From Streptomyces sp. NBC_00247 (GTDB taxonomy: Bacteria; Actinomycetota; Actinomycetes; Streptomycetales; Streptomycetaceae), in NCBI RefSeq assembly GCF_036188265.1, contig NZ_CP108093.1, forward strand, positions 496,001-560,000: a DNA stretch of 64,000 nucleotides. Direction: 5' to 3'. Below, one piece after another: positions 33,606-42,456 of this stretch. The notes beneath the pieces were generated by a model. The model ran no database searches and was not told the origin of the DNA. It was given only the letters and a program-made list of their open reading frames with translations. The translations under genes and the position numbers were made by a program. Within the stretch, counting starts at the first letter, position 1; each line of letters opens with the position of its first letter.

Positions 33606-34949
33606 TCAGGCGCTGCGCAGGTAGTGGTCGAGGACGCGGACCCCGTAGTGCAGGGCGTCCACGGGAACGCGTTCGTCGACGCCGTGGAAGAGCGCCTGGT
33701 AGTCGAATCCGACCGGCAGCTTGAGCGGCGAGAAGCCGTAGCCGGTGATGCCGAGGCGGGAGAACTGCTTGGCGTCCGAACCGCCCGACATGGAGTACGG
33801 GACGGCGTGCGCGCCGGGGTCGAAGAGTTCGACGGCGGCGCGCAGCTTGGCGAAGGTCGGGGAGTCCACGGGTGCGGTCAGCGGCACCTCGCGGTGGACG
33901 AACTCCCAGTCGACGCCCGGCCCGGTGAGCAGGTCCATGGTGGTGTGGAACTCGTCCTCGCCGCCCGGGACCACGCGTCCGTCGATGACGGCGGTGGCGT
34001 GGCCGGGGATGACGTTGACCTTGTATCCGGCGTCCAGCTGGGTCGGGTTGCTGCTGTTGCGGACGGTCGGCGCGATCAGGGCGGCGGCCGGGCCGAGCTT
34101 GCCGAGGAGTTCGTCGACGTCGAAGCCGGGGGCGTCGACGTCGACGGTGAGGCCGTGCAGCGCGGCGATCTCGGTGAGCCCGGCGCGCACGGTCGGGGTG
34201 AGGCGGACGGGCCAGGTGTACTCGCCGATCCGGGTGACGGCGGCGGCCAGCCGGGTCACCGCGTTGTCGCGGTTGACCTTGGAGCCGTGGCCGGCCCTGC
34301 CGTGGGCGGTGAGCTTCAGCCAGCCCGTACCGCGCTCGCCCGCGGCGATCGGGTAGAGGGAGAGGCCGTCGCCCGCGTGGAAGGTGAAGGCACCGGATTC
34401 GCTGATGCCCTCGGTGCAGCCTTCGAAGAGGTCCGCGTGCCGGTCGGCGAGGAAGCCGGAGCCGTCGGCGGCGCTGGCCTCCTCGTCGGCGGTGTAGGCG
34501 ATGACGATGTCGCGGCGGGGTCGGACGCCGGCGCGGGCCCAGCCCCGGACGACCGCGAGGATCATCGCGTCCATGTTCTTCATGTCGACGGCGCCACGCC
34601 CCCAGACGACACCGTCGCGCACCTCGCCGGAGAAGGGGTGCACGGTCCAGTCGGCGGCCTCGGCGGGGACGACGTCGAGGTGGCCGTGGACGAGGAGGGC
34701 GTCGGCGGACGGGTCGGTGCCCTCGATGCGGGCCACCACGTTGGTCCGGCCCGGGGTGCGCTCCAGCAGGACCGGCTCCAGGCCGATGTCGGCGAGGCGT
34801 TCGGCGACGTACTCGGCGGCCGGGCGTTCCTGGCAGGCGCCGTCGCCGCTGTTGGTGGTGTCGATCCGGATGAGCTCCGAGGTGAACGTCACCGATTCGT
34901 CGAGGGCCTGCTGGTCCACGGAAGGGGACGGGGCGGGCGACTCAGCCAT
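33606..34949 (-). CDS. M20/M28-family metallopeptidase (dipeptidase/acetylornithine deacetylase-like)
   Basis: 447 residues. Zinc ligands and catalytic residues of clan MH are clear: LLVHGHLDVVPAEAADW (His, Asp), WGRGAVDMKNMDAM (bridging Asp), AYTADEEASAADGSGF (catalytic Glu and metal Glu) and the last metal histidine in YQALFHGVDERVPVDAL. The dimerisation insert follows GWLKLTAHGRAGHGSKVNRD. It hydrolyses a peptide or N-acyl amino acid. The start overlaps the end of the upstream D-aminopeptidase gene by eight bases, indicating translational coupling. The 30-codon upstream extension is rejected. Confidence 0.92.
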   Translation of the reverse strand: MAESPAPSPSVDQQALDESVTFTSELIRIDTTNSGDGACQERPAAEYVAERLADIGLEPVLLERTPGRTNVVARIEGTDPSADALLVHGHLDVVPAEAADWTVHPFSGEVRDGVVWGRGAVDMKNMDAMILAVVRGWARAGVRPRRDIVIAYTADEEASAADGSGFLADRHADLFEGCTEGISESGAFTFHAGDGLSLYPIAAGERGTGWLKLTAHGRAGHGSKVNRDNAVTRLAAAVTRIGEYTWPVRLTPTVRAGLTEIAALHGLTVDVDAPGFDVDELLGKLGPAAALIAPTVRNSSNPTQLDAGYKVNVIPGHATAVIDGRVVPGGEDEFHTTMDLLTGPGVDWEFVHREVPLTAPVDSPTFAKLRAAVELFDPGAHAVPYSMSGGSDAKQFSRLGITGYGFSPLKLPVGFDYQALFHGVDERVPVDALHYGVRVLDHYLRSA

Positions 34950-35775
34950 ACTGTTCCTCCACTGCGGCGGACACGATCGTCGTGACCGCCTTGAACGTGC
35001 GAATTCCCTCGTACATCGTCGCGCTGGTGTACGCGACACGCCGAACGTCGGTCTGTGTCACGCCGGGGACGACGGTGGCGGCGCCGGCCAGGTGCTCGGC
35101 GTCGAACTCCAGCTCCACGGAGAAGCCGGCCCCGGTGACGGGGGCGTGCCGCACGGCGAGCGACGCGGCCTCGGCCGCCGCCGCCCGGATGTCGGCGGCG
35201 GTACGGGCGGGGGTGCGGCAGACCGCCGCGTACCGGGAGACGTAGTCCTTGACGGCGACCTTGCGGGCGTCGGGGGCGTACGACTCCGCGTCCACGCAGG
35301 TCAGGTCGTCGCCGGTGACCAGCACCACGGGGACGCCGTACTCGGCGGCGACATGCGCGTTGAGCAGGCCCTCACTGGCGCGCTCGCCGTTCAGCCAGAC
35401 GCCGGTGATCGAGTTGGCCAGGTAGGTGTGGGCGAGCACGCCCTCGGTGCCGGCGCCGGTGTGGTAGCCGACGAAGGCGACGCCGTCGACGTCCCCGTGC
35501 TGGATTCCCTCGACCATGGAGAGGGTCTTGTGCCGCCCGGTGATCATCTGGACGCGGTCGTCGAGCTGCTCCAGGAGGAGGTTGCGCATGCTCCAGTGGG
35601 CTTCGTTGACGAGGACCTCGTCGGCACCCCCGTCGAGGAAGCCGAGAGCCGCGGCGTTCACGTCCGAGGTGAACATGGAGCGGCAGCGCTCCCACTGGGG
35701 AGTGCCCGGCAGGACGTCCGCCGGCCAGGTCACACCGGTCGCGCCCTCCATGTCGGCGCTGATCAGGATCTTCAT
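34942..35775 (-). CDS. M55-family D-aminopeptidase (DppA-like)
   Basis: 277-residue zinc peptidase related to Bacillus DppA, which cleaves D-amino acid-containing peptides. The N-terminal MKILISADMEGATGVTWPAD holds the D and E ligands. Further ligands are in VNEAHWSMRNLLLEQLDDRV and FVGYHTGAGTEGVLAHTYLA, with glutamate in GVWLNGERASEGLLNAHVAA. It is the first gene of a minus-strand operon that continues with M20, S9 and S66 peptidases. Together with the S66 enzyme, this suggests processing of D-amino acid-bearing (wall-derived) peptides. No transporter genes are present in the operon. Confidence 0.92.
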   Translation of the reverse strand: MKILISADMEGATGVTWPADVLPGTPQWERCRSMFTSDVNAAALGFLDGGADEVLVNEAHWSMRNLLLEQLDDRVQMITGRHKTLSMVEGIQHGDVDGVAFVGYHTGAGTEGVLAHTYLANSITGVWLNGERASEGLLNAHVAAEYGVPVVLVTGDDLTCVDAESYAPDARKVAVKDYVSRYAAVCRTPARTAADIRAAAAEAASLAVRHAPVTGAGFSVELEFDAEHLAGAATVVPGVTQTDVRRVAYTSATMYEGIRTFKAVTTIVSAAVEEQYG

Positions 35776-36055
35776 GCGGCCATACGGTACGCGCCCCGGT
35801 CCGCGCGGGCCACGGCGTGGGGGGGGGCACGTCCCGCATCGGTGACCGGACGGGTGGCGGCGGCGGAACCGCGTGTTCCGCGTGCGTACGGCCTGATCAC
35901 GGTCGCGTGGTCGACGGCGACGCCCCGCCACGCCCGATGCGGTGCGTGTCCTCGCCTCGCGTGTCCGGGGCGCCCACGACGTTTCGTCATGGATACGGGG
36001 GCCGGCTCCCGCCTCACGCGGAGGGCGGGTCCGGCCGTGTCCCCGACCTCACGGG

Positions 36056-36727
36056 TCAGTACACCCAGGCCGTGGGTGCCATCATGACGGCGGTCACCAC
36101 CAGCCCCTTGCCGGTCAGCCACCGCCCGTCGAGCGTCCGGGGCAGCGGCGGACGGCCGGGGGGCCGTGCGGGGGGCGGTGCGAGCAGCCGGGCGGTGAAG
36201 GTGCCCCGGTCGGGGTCGAAGCGGAGTTCCGCGTCCCCGAAGCGGAGCCGCTGGCCGGTGTGCGGGTACCAGGCCTTGTAGACCGATTCCTTGGCGCTGA
36301 ACAGCAGCCGGTCCCAGTGCGTCCCGGCCGGCGCGGACCGCGTCCAGGCGCGTTCGGCGGGAAGGGCTATCGCCTCCAGCACCCCTTCCGGCAGAGGCCC
36401 GTGGGGCTCGGCGTCGATGCCGAGCATCGTGACGGCCGTGCCGTGGGCGAGTGCCGCGGCCCGGTACCCGTGGCAGTGGGTGAGGCTGCCGACGACCCGG
36501 GCGGGCCAGCGCGGGGCTCCGTACCGGTCCGGGAGGACCGGGCCCGGCGGCAGCCCGAGTGTGCCGAGCGCCCGGCGGGCGCAGTGCCGGACGGTGGTGA
36601 ACTCCCTGCGCCGCTTGTCGACCGCGTCGCGGACGAGCGCGGCTTCCTCCGGGTACAGCTGCGCCTCCGGCGGGTCGGCGAAGGCCTCCTCCACGGCGAC
36701 CGCGTCCGGCAGGACCACCCGCAGCAT
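36056..36727 (-). CDS. 4'-phosphopantetheinyl transferase (Sfp type)
   Basis: 223-residue enzyme that attaches the phosphopantetheine arm of CoA to carrier proteins of polyketide, peptide or fatty-acid synthases. The PPTase motifs are seen: VVGSLTHCHGYRAAALA (the (V/I)G..SHC region), TMLGIDAEPHGPL with the magnesium-binding aspartate, and LLFSAKESVYKAWYP for the WxxKEA-type motif. ATG shares its first base with the stop of the metallophosphoesterase gene (TGATG), so the two are co-translated. No synthase cluster is adjacent; this is likely a housekeeping, broad-specificity Sfp-type enzyme. The 280 bp upstream of the next gene hold nothing recognisable. Confidence 0.93.
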   Translation of the reverse strand: MLRVVLPDAVAVEEAFADPPEAQLYPEEAALVRDAVDKRRREFTTVRHCARRALGTLGLPPGPVLPDRYGAPRWPARVVGSLTHCHGYRAAALAHGTAVTMLGIDAEPHGPLPEGVLEAIALPAERAWTRSAPAGTHWDRLLFSAKESVYKAWYPHTGQRLRFGDAELRFDPDRGTFTARLLAPPPARPPGRPPLPRTLDGRWLTGKGLVVTAVMMAPTAWVY

Positions 36728-37590
36728 CACCGCTCCCCCCGCACCGCCGGGACGACCGGGTGGATGCGCCGGGGCGGCACGGTGCGGGGGTGTCCGGGCC
36801 GTTGCCACTCGCGCGGGTAGCCGACCGAGACCTCCTCGAAGGGGACCCCGTCGTACACCGTGGACCGGGGGATGTGGAGGTGCCCGTAGACCATCGCGGC
36901 GACGGGGAAGCGGCGGTGCCACTCCGCCGTCCGTTCCGTGCCGCACCAGAGGGCGAATTCGGGGTAGCGCAGTACGTCCATGGGCGTGCGGACGAGCGGG
37001 TAGTGGTTGACGAGGACGAGCGGCATCGCCGGGTCGAGCGCGCCGAGCCGTTCCTCGGTCAGCCGCACCCGCGCCTCGCACCAGGCGTGGCGGCCGTCGT
37101 ACGGGTCCGGGTGCAGCAGGTACTCGTCGGTGCAGACCACGCCCGCCTCGTGGGCGGCGGCCAGCGCCTCCTCGCGGCCCAGCCCGGGACGGGTGGTGAA
37201 GGTGTAGTCGTACAGCAGGAAGAGCGGGGCGACGGTCACGGGCCCCCGCGGTCCCTGCCAGACCGGATAGGGATCCTCCGGTGTGACGATCCCGAGGCTC
37301 CGGCAGAGCTCCACGAGGTGCTCGTAACGCTCCACCCCTCGCAGGCGCAGGGGGTCCTTCGGGGGTGTCCACAGCTCGTGGTTGCCGGGCGCCCAGAGGA
37401 CCTTGGCGAAGCGGGAGGCGAGGGTGGCGAGGGCCCAGGCGATGTCCTCGGACATCTCGCCGACGTCCCCGGCGACCAGCAGCCAGTCCTCGTCCGTCTC
37501 CGGGCGGAGACCGGCGACGATTTTGCGGTTCTCCTCGTAGCTGACGTGGAGATCGCTGATGGCCAGGAGGTTGCCCGAAACTTGCGGCAC
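36727..37590 (-). CDS. calcineurin-like metallophosphoesterase
   Basis: 287-residue binuclear metal phosphoesterase. Motifs in order: LLAISDLHVSYEENRKIV (DxH), LVAGDVGEMSEDIAW (GDxxD-like), LWAPGNHELW (GNHE), LVLVNHYPLVR (H) and MVYGHLHIPRST (GHxH). The substrate (cyclic nucleotide, phosphopantetheine-type or other phosphoester) is unknown. The constant pairing with the PPTase gene in streptomycetes hints at cofactor metabolism, but that is inference. GTG chosen because AGGAAGAG precedes it closely and it avoids an arginine/proline-rich 79-codon extension. Confidence 0.92.
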   Translation of the reverse strand: MPQVSGNLLAISDLHVSYEENRKIVAGLRPETDEDWLLVAGDVGEMSEDIAWALATLASRFAKVLWAPGNHELWTPPKDPLRLRGVERYEHLVELCRSLGIVTPEDPYPVWQGPRGPVTVAPLFLLYDYTFTTRPGLGREEALAAAHEAGVVCTDEYLLHPDPYDGRHAWCEARVRLTEERLGALDPAMPLVLVNHYPLVRTPMDVLRYPEFALWCGTERTAEWHRRFPVAAMVYGHLHIPRSTVYDGVPFEEVSVGYPREWQRPGHPRTVPPRRIHPVVPAVRGER

Positions 37591-38112
37591 GTCTCTTCCT
37601 CTCGTCGCTTCCCGGTGCGGAGCCGGTTCGTGCGGATGTGGTGCGGCGGTGGTCGCGCACGCCGGGCGGCGGGCGGCGGGCCGCCCCGGGGGCGTACCGC
37701 TTCGAAGGCTGGCACGTCCGGGTGCCGGGTGTAACCCCTGGATGGCGTGTCGGCGCGGTTGGGGCGTCTCGGGGCGGTCGCGGACGGGCGGGCCCGAGGG
37801 CGCCCCGCTCATCCGGCACACCGTCAACTTCCGTCCCGGCTCTTGCCAGAGACATCCGGAGGCCCTACTTTCATCGCACGATTAATCATATTTACCTACG
37901 TACTTACTCCCCGTTACCCCCACAGCCACCCCCACGCGTCCGCGACGGCCCGCATCGACACCCGCACGCCCACCACACCCCGGTTCACGCCGCGCGCCCC
38001 GTCCACCCCGTCCGCCCCGCGAGATCGCGGCACCCCGCACGGCGCCTCCCCTCCCCGTCACCGCCCGCGCCCCACCGCCGGAACGCGGGCCCCACCCCCG
38101 CAGGAGATCCCC
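37591..38112. other. 522-bp divergent intergenic region with M64-peptidase promoter and C-rich leader
   Basis: TTGCCA (37843-37848) and TACTTT (37866-37871) are separated by exactly 17 bp, a good housekeeping-type promoter for the M64 gene. It is followed by an AT-rich island (ATTAATCATATTTACC, about 37880). From there a leader of roughly 235 nt runs to the GTG; its second half is markedly C-rich and G-poor. Upstream of the promoter the sequence is plain GC-rich noncoding DNA. Confidence 0.65.
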
Positions 38113-39468
38113 GTGCCCCCACGCATGCGCAGAACCGCCATCGCCGCCGGACTGGTACTCGTCGCCGCCCTCTCCGTCACCACCGGTACGGCCTCGGCGG
38201 GCAACGCCCCCGCCTCCGCCGCGCAGCAGGGCTCCACCGTCCAGGCCGAGTACTTCCCCGACCCGGCGGGCGGGGGCCGGCGCGTCCAGGTACCCGTGGT
38301 GTCGCCGTACGCGGCCTCCACTCCGGCGCAGTCCCCGGCTGCGCGCTCCGCCGACGCCGCGACGGCCACGGACGGCGCGGTCACCGTCCTCTCCCAGACC
38401 GGCCCGAGCGCCGCCCGCATGGACGTGGCGATCATCGGCGACGGCTACACCGCGTCCCAGCAGGCCGACTTCCTCGCCGACGCCCGCGCCCGGTGGGCGG
38501 AGGTCACCGCCGTCGAGCCCTACCGGAGCTACACGGGCCTGTTCAACGTGTGGGCGGTCGGGGCCGTTTCGGCCGAATCCGGCATCTCCGGCGACCCGAC
38601 CGCGGGCGTGGTCAAGAACACCGCGCTGGGCTCGTACTTCTGGTGCTCCAGCACCGAGCGGCTCATCTGCGTGGACCTCGCCAAGGTCAAGACGTACGCC
38701 GCCAAGGCGCCCGCGGCCGATCTCGTCGTCGTGGTCTCCAACTCCACGAAGTACGGCGGCGCCGGCTACTCGGGGCTCGGTTCCTCCTACTCCTTCGCCG
38801 GTGTCTCCACCCTCTCCTCCGACAACAGCCAGTCCAGCCTGATCGCCGCGCACGAGATAGGCCACTCGATCGGCCTGCTCGCCGACGAGTACACGTACGA
38901 CAGCTACGGCACGTACACCGGAGCCGAGCCCGTCGAGCCCAACTCCACCGTCCGCACCGCCGCGCAGCTGACGTCCGCCCAGGCCAAGTGGTACCGCTGG
39001 CTCGGCGAGAGCGACCCCTCGGGCGGCACCGTCGGTACGTACACGGGCAGTTCGTACTATCCCCTGGGCGTCTACCGGCCCACCGCCGACTCCCTGATGC
39101 GGTCGCTCTCCACGGACAAGTTCAACCTGCCGGGCCGGGAGGCCATGATCAACGGCTTCTACCGGTACGCGTCCGCGCTCACCACGGACACCACGGCCAC
39201 CACGGTGAGCCGGAGCCAGGCGGTCACCGTGAACGTCGCCACGTCGGCGGCGGGCCTCTCCCGGCTCGACCTGCGGTGGTACGTCGACGGCACCGAGGCC
39301 ACGCGGGCGCGGGGCCTGACCACCGTAGTGCCGCAGCAGTTCGGTGTAGCGGCGGACGGGCGCGGCCACACCCTCATGGCACGCGTCACGGACACCACGG
39401 CCTCACTGCGCGACCCGAAGGCCAAGGCCGCCGCGACCGACACGCTGACCTGGTCGGTGACCTCCTGA
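38113..39468 (+). CDS. secreted M64-family (IgA-peptidase-like) metallopeptidase
   Basis: 451-residue exported zinc protease. A signal peptide starts RRTAIAAGLVLVAALSVTTG and ends near ASAGN. The zinc motif HEIGHSIGLLADEYTYDS includes H247, E248 and H251; its DEY carries the third ligand. The domain start MDVAIIGDGYTASQQADFLA and the two cysteines in WCSSTERLICVDL are typical of M64. A C-terminal beta-sandwich-like region (about 370-451) follows. GTG is used because AGGAG lies six bases before it; a close in-frame ATG four codons later is possible. It stands as a single gene behind a good promoter and is likely an extracellular nutrient protease. Confidence 0.9.
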   Translation: MPPRMRRTAIAAGLVLVAALSVTTGTASAGNAPASAAQQGSTVQAEYFPDPAGGGRRVQVPVVSPYAASTPAQSPAARSADAATATDGAVTVLSQTGPSAARMDVAIIGDGYTASQQADFLADARARWAEVTAVEPYRSYTGLFNVWAVGAVSAESGISGDPTAGVVKNTALGSYFWCSSTERLICVDLAKVKTYAAKAPAADLVVVVSNSTKYGGAGYSGLGSSYSFAGVSTLSSDNSQSSLIAAHEIGHSIGLLADEYTYDSYGTYTGAEPVEPNSTVRTAAQLTSAQAKWYRWLGESDPSGGTVGTYTGSSYYPLGVYRPTADSLMRSLSTDKFNLPGREAMINGFYRYASALTTDTTATTVSRSQAVTVNVATSAAGLSRLDLRWYVDGTEATRARGLTTVVPQQFGVAADGRGHTLMARVTDTTASLRDPKAKAAATDTLTWSVTS

Positions 39469-39610
39469 TCCGGGGGCGGTGCCGCTCCCCGGAGGTGGGC
39501 GGCACCGCCCCCGGACGCGCCCGCTCCCCGGCATCCGGACCACCGGTTCCGCCCGGGCGGCCGGGCTCACGCGGGCGGCGCGGACCGCGGAGGTGCGGGA
39601 GAGTGGGCTC

Positions 39611-40063
39611 ATGGCACTGCACTGGAAACTCGTCATCGACAGCGGGGACGCGCCGGCCCTGGCCGACTTCTGGGCCGCCGCGCTGGGCTACGAGGTGGAG
39701 GACCCGAGCCCCCTCGTCACACGGCTGCTGGCCGCCGGACAGCTCGGGGAGGAGGCGGTCACCGAGCACCACGGCCGCACGACCTTCCGCGGCTACGCCG
39801 CGATCCGCCACCCCGACGACCCCTTCGACGAAGCCAGTGGAGTGGGCGCCGGGCGGCGGCTGCTCTTCCAGAAGGTTCCCGAGGAGAAGTCCGGCAAGAA
39901 CCGTCTGCACATCGACATCCACAGCGAACCCGGCGGTCTCGACCGGCTGGTGGAGCGGCTCAAGAGCCTCGGCGCCACCCCGGTCCGCGAGGTCGACCAG
40001 GGACCGGCCGGGCACTGGTGGGTCATGCGGGACCCGGAGGGCAACGAGTTCTGCGCGGCGTGA
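39611..40063 (+). CDS. VOC-family protein (glyoxalase-like domain)
   Basis: 150-residue vicinal-oxygen-chelate protein. The module start ALHWKLVIDSGDAPALADFW is followed by AAALGYEVEDPSPL. The C-terminal KNRLHIDIHSEPGGLDRLVE and WWVMRDPEGNEFCAA match the glyoxalase-like_6 type, with histidine and glutamate at possible metal positions. The substrate is unknown; such proteins are abundant in streptomycetes. Start at ATG shortly after a weak GGAG. No operon partner; the CorA gene downstream has 120 bp of spacing. Confidence 0.85.
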   Translation: MALHWKLVIDSGDAPALADFWAAALGYEVEDPSPLVTRLLAAGQLGEEAVTEHHGRTTFRGYAAIRHPDDPFDEASGVGAGRRLLFQKVPEEKSGKNRLHIDIHSEPGGLDRLVERLKSLGATPVREVDQGPAGHWWVMRDPEGNEFCAA

Positions 40064-40183
40064 GGCGAGCCGGTCGGCGCGACGCGGGCGCCACCCGCCC
40101 GCCGCGGACCACGGACGGCCTGGGAGAACGCCCCGGTCGAGTGGCAGACTGGCCTCGCGTGTTTTCGTGCCGAGGGGGCCGCC

Positions 40184-41272
40184 GTGCCGATGATCCGTTC
40201 CATCCGCCGGGCGATGAGCCGTGCGGTCCACCGCACGGTGGACCTGAGCCACCCGGCCCGTTCGCCGCTCGGCAGTGCGGTCGTGAACTGCGTGTCGTAC
40301 GAGGACGGGGTGCGGCAGCCCCTGGCCGGCTCCCCCGAAGAGGCCCTGCGCCGGGTCCGCCGCACCGGGCGCGGTTTCGTCTGGCTCGGCCTCCACGAGC
40401 CCGGCCAGGAGGAACTCGCGCGCGTGGCAAAGCTGTTCGACCTCCACCCGGTGGCGGTCGAGAACGCGGCGCGCGGGCACCAGCACCCGAAGGTGGAGCC
40501 GTACGGGAAGGGGCTGTTCGCGGTTTTCCGGACGTGCGGCTACGTCCACCACGAGCAGTTCACCGCCACCAGCGACGTGGTGAACACCGGTGAGCTGATG
40601 GTCTTCACGGGGGAGGACTTCGTCATCACCGTGCGGCACGGCTCACACGGTTCGCTCGGCCCGCTGCGCGAGGCCCTGGAGGCCGAGCCCGCCCGCCTGC
40701 GGCAGGGTCCGGCCGCCGTGCTGCACGCCGTCGCGGACACGGTGGTCGACGCCTACGCGGAGGTCGCCGACTCCCTGCAACACGACATCGACGCGGTGGA
40801 GACCGCCGTGTTCAGCGTGGACGCCGGCCGGGGCGAGGCGGGCAGGATCTACCAACTGAAGCGCGAGCTGATGGAGTTCAGGCGGGCGGTCGCCCCGCTC
40901 GACCGCCCGCTGCGAACCCTCGCCACCCGGTCCATGCCCGCCCTGGCCCCCGAGATACAGCCGTACTTCCGCGATGTCGCGGGCCGTCTGACGCGCCTGA
41001 CCGAGCAGACGGCGTCCTTCGACTCGCTGCTCGACTCCGTGCTCCAGGCCCATCTCGCCCAGGTGACGGTCGGGCAGAACGAGGACATGCGCAAGATCAC
41101 CGCATGGGCCGCGATAGTCGCCGTGCCGACGATGGTGTGCGGGATGTACGGGATGAACTTCTCGCACATGCCGGAGCTCCGGTGGACCTACGGATACCCG
41201 TTCGCACTGGGGCTGATGGCCCTGGCGTGCTACGCGATCCACCGGGGCTTCCGACGCAACGGCTGGCTCTGA
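40184..41272 (+). CDS. CorA-family magnesium/cobalt (or zinc) transporter
   Basis: 362-residue divalent metal channel. A large cytoplasmic domain (1-300), rich in helices, is followed by two transmembrane segments at the end. The signature GMN occurs as VCGMYGMNFSHMPELRWTYG (GMN near 323-325). VAVPTMVCGMYG ends TM1 and GYPFALGLMALACYAIHRGF is TM2. A pentamer is expected from the family. GTG start with GAGGGGG upstream; the ATG two codons later is an alternative. A single-gene unit, convergent with an aldo/keto reductase gene. Confidence 0.93.
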   Translation: MPMIRSIRRAMSRAVHRTVDLSHPARSPLGSAVVNCVSYEDGVRQPLAGSPEEALRRVRRTGRGFVWLGLHEPGQEELARVAKLFDLHPVAVENAARGHQHPKVEPYGKGLFAVFRTCGYVHHEQFTATSDVVNTGELMVFTGEDFVITVRHGSHGSLGPLREALEAEPARLRQGPAAVLHAVADTVVDAYAEVADSLQHDIDAVETAVFSVDAGRGEAGRIYQLKRELMEFRRAVAPLDRPLRTLATRSMPALAPEIQPYFRDVAGRLTRLTEQTASFDSLLDSVLQAHLAQVTVGQNEDMRKITAWAAIVAVPTMVCGMYGMNFSHMPELRWTYGYPFALGLMALACYAIHRGFRRNGWL

Positions 41273-41288
41273 GCGGCACCTTCGCCCC

Positions 41289-42290
41289 TCAGGCGGCGTC
41301 CGCGCCCTTGAGGATCGACTCGACGAGCACGAGCTCGTCGGCGTCGAAGTCCAGGTTGCGGCTGGCCTCCACGCTGTTCTCCAGCTGGGCGACGCTGCTG
41401 GCTCCCACCAGCGCGGAGGTGACCCGGCCGCCGCGCAGCACCCAGGAGAGCGCCAGCTGGGCCAGCGACTGGCCCCGCTCCTTGGCCACCGCGTCGAGCG
41501 CCCGCAGCTTCTCCACCAGCGCCGGGGTGACGGCGTCCGCCGTCAGGAACGGGCTGGAACCCGCCGCACGCGAACCCTCCGGGATGCCGTCGAGGTAACG
41601 GTCGGACAGCATGCCCTGGGCGAGCGGCGAGTACGCGATGGAGCCGGCGCCGACCTCGTCCAGCACGTCCAGGAGGCCGTCCTCCACCCACCGGTCCAGC
41701 ATCGAGTAGCGCGGCTGGTGGATGAGGAGCGGGGTGCCCAGGTCCTTGAGGATGGCCGCGGCCTCGCGGGTCTGCTCCGGCGAGTAGTTGGAGATGCCGG
41801 CGTAGAGCGCCCGGCCGGAGCGGACGGCGGTGTCGAGCGCCCCCATCGTCTCCTCCATCGGGGTGTCCGGGTCCGGGCGGTGCGAGTAGAAGATGTCGAC
41901 GTACTCCAGGCCCATCCGTCCGAGGCTCTGGTCGAGCGAGGAGAGCAGGTTCTTGCGGGAGCCCCACTCGCCGTACGGGCCCGGGCCCATCAGGTAGCCG
42001 GCCTTGGTGGAGATGATCAGCTCGTCGCGGAGTGCGGCGAAGTCGGTCGCCAGCGAGCGTCCGAGGGTGAGCTCGGCGGAGCCGGGCGGCGGCCCGTAGT
42101 TGTTCGCCAGGTCGAAGTGGGTGACGCCGAGGTCGAACGCCCGGCGCAGGATGGCGGCCTGCGTGTCCGGCGTCCGGTCGCCACCGAAGTTGTGCCACAG
42201 GCCGAGGGAGAGCGCGGGCAGCAGGAGGCCGCTGCGTCCGGTGCGCCGGTAGGGCATGGCGGAGTAGCGGTCGGCGGACGGAAGGTACAT
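41289..42290 (-). CDS. aldo/keto reductase (YghZ-like, Kv-beta related)
   Basis: 333-residue NADPH-dependent carbonyl reductase. Catalytic residues stand out: D and Y in GVTHFDLANNYGPPPGSAEL, K in LIISTKAGYLMG and H in VDIFYSHRPDPDTPMEETM. The group near the end, ALVGASSVAQLENSVEASRN, is the NADPH phosphate loop. Compared with the gene at the left edge this belongs to the shaker-beta/YghZ branch, which reduces methylglyoxal and other aldehydes. ATG with GGAG upstream. It is divergent from a LysR regulator, which likely controls it. Confidence 0.93.
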   Translation of the reverse strand: MYLPSADRYSAMPYRRTGRSGLLLPALSLGLWHNFGGDRTPDTQAAILRRAFDLGVTHFDLANNYGPPPGSAELTLGRSLATDFAALRDELIISTKAGYLMGPGPYGEWGSRKNLLSSLDQSLGRMGLEYVDIFYSHRPDPDTPMEETMGALDTAVRSGRALYAGISNYSPEQTREAAAILKDLGTPLLIHQPRYSMLDRWVEDGLLDVLDEVGAGSIAYSPLAQGMLSDRYLDGIPEGSRAAGSSPFLTADAVTPALVEKLRALDAVAKERGQSLAQLALSWVLRGGRVTSALVGASSVAQLENSVEASRNLDFDADELVLVESILKGADAA

Positions 42291-42432
42291 ACGAAAAGCT
42301 CCGCGAGGTCGTCGGACGGGGCACTCCGGTCCGGAGTGCCGGGGGCTCTCTCCGCGGCGGGTATCCGCTGAGGGGGTCCGTCTCCAGGCTGACGGAGAAA
42401 GATCCAGCAGTCCAACGGGAAACGGCTCTGGC

Positions 42433-42456
42433 ATTCATCGTTTAGATTCATCAATC
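42433..42456 (+). promoter_or_regulatory. lysR/akr intergenic control elements
   Basis: ATTCATC is repeated at 42433-42439 and 42446-42452. GATTCATCAATC (42445-42456) is a GATT-N4-AATC inverted repeat ending exactly at the LysR ATG. TAGATT at 42443-42448 sits eight bases before the ATG, pointing to a leaderless, autoregulated promoter. The regulator assignment is inference. Confidence 0.4.

Noticed and set aside
35776..36055. Possible small gene upstream of the M55 peptidase gene
   Set aside because: Frames there are shadows with arginine/glycine bias and no start with a ribosome site; only a run of nine G (near 35820) is notable.
36056..37590. Secondary-metabolite gene cluster around the PPTase
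   Set aside because: No polyketide or peptide synthase, carrier protein or tailoring set is adjacent; the PPTase/phosphoesterase pair is a common housekeeping arrangement.
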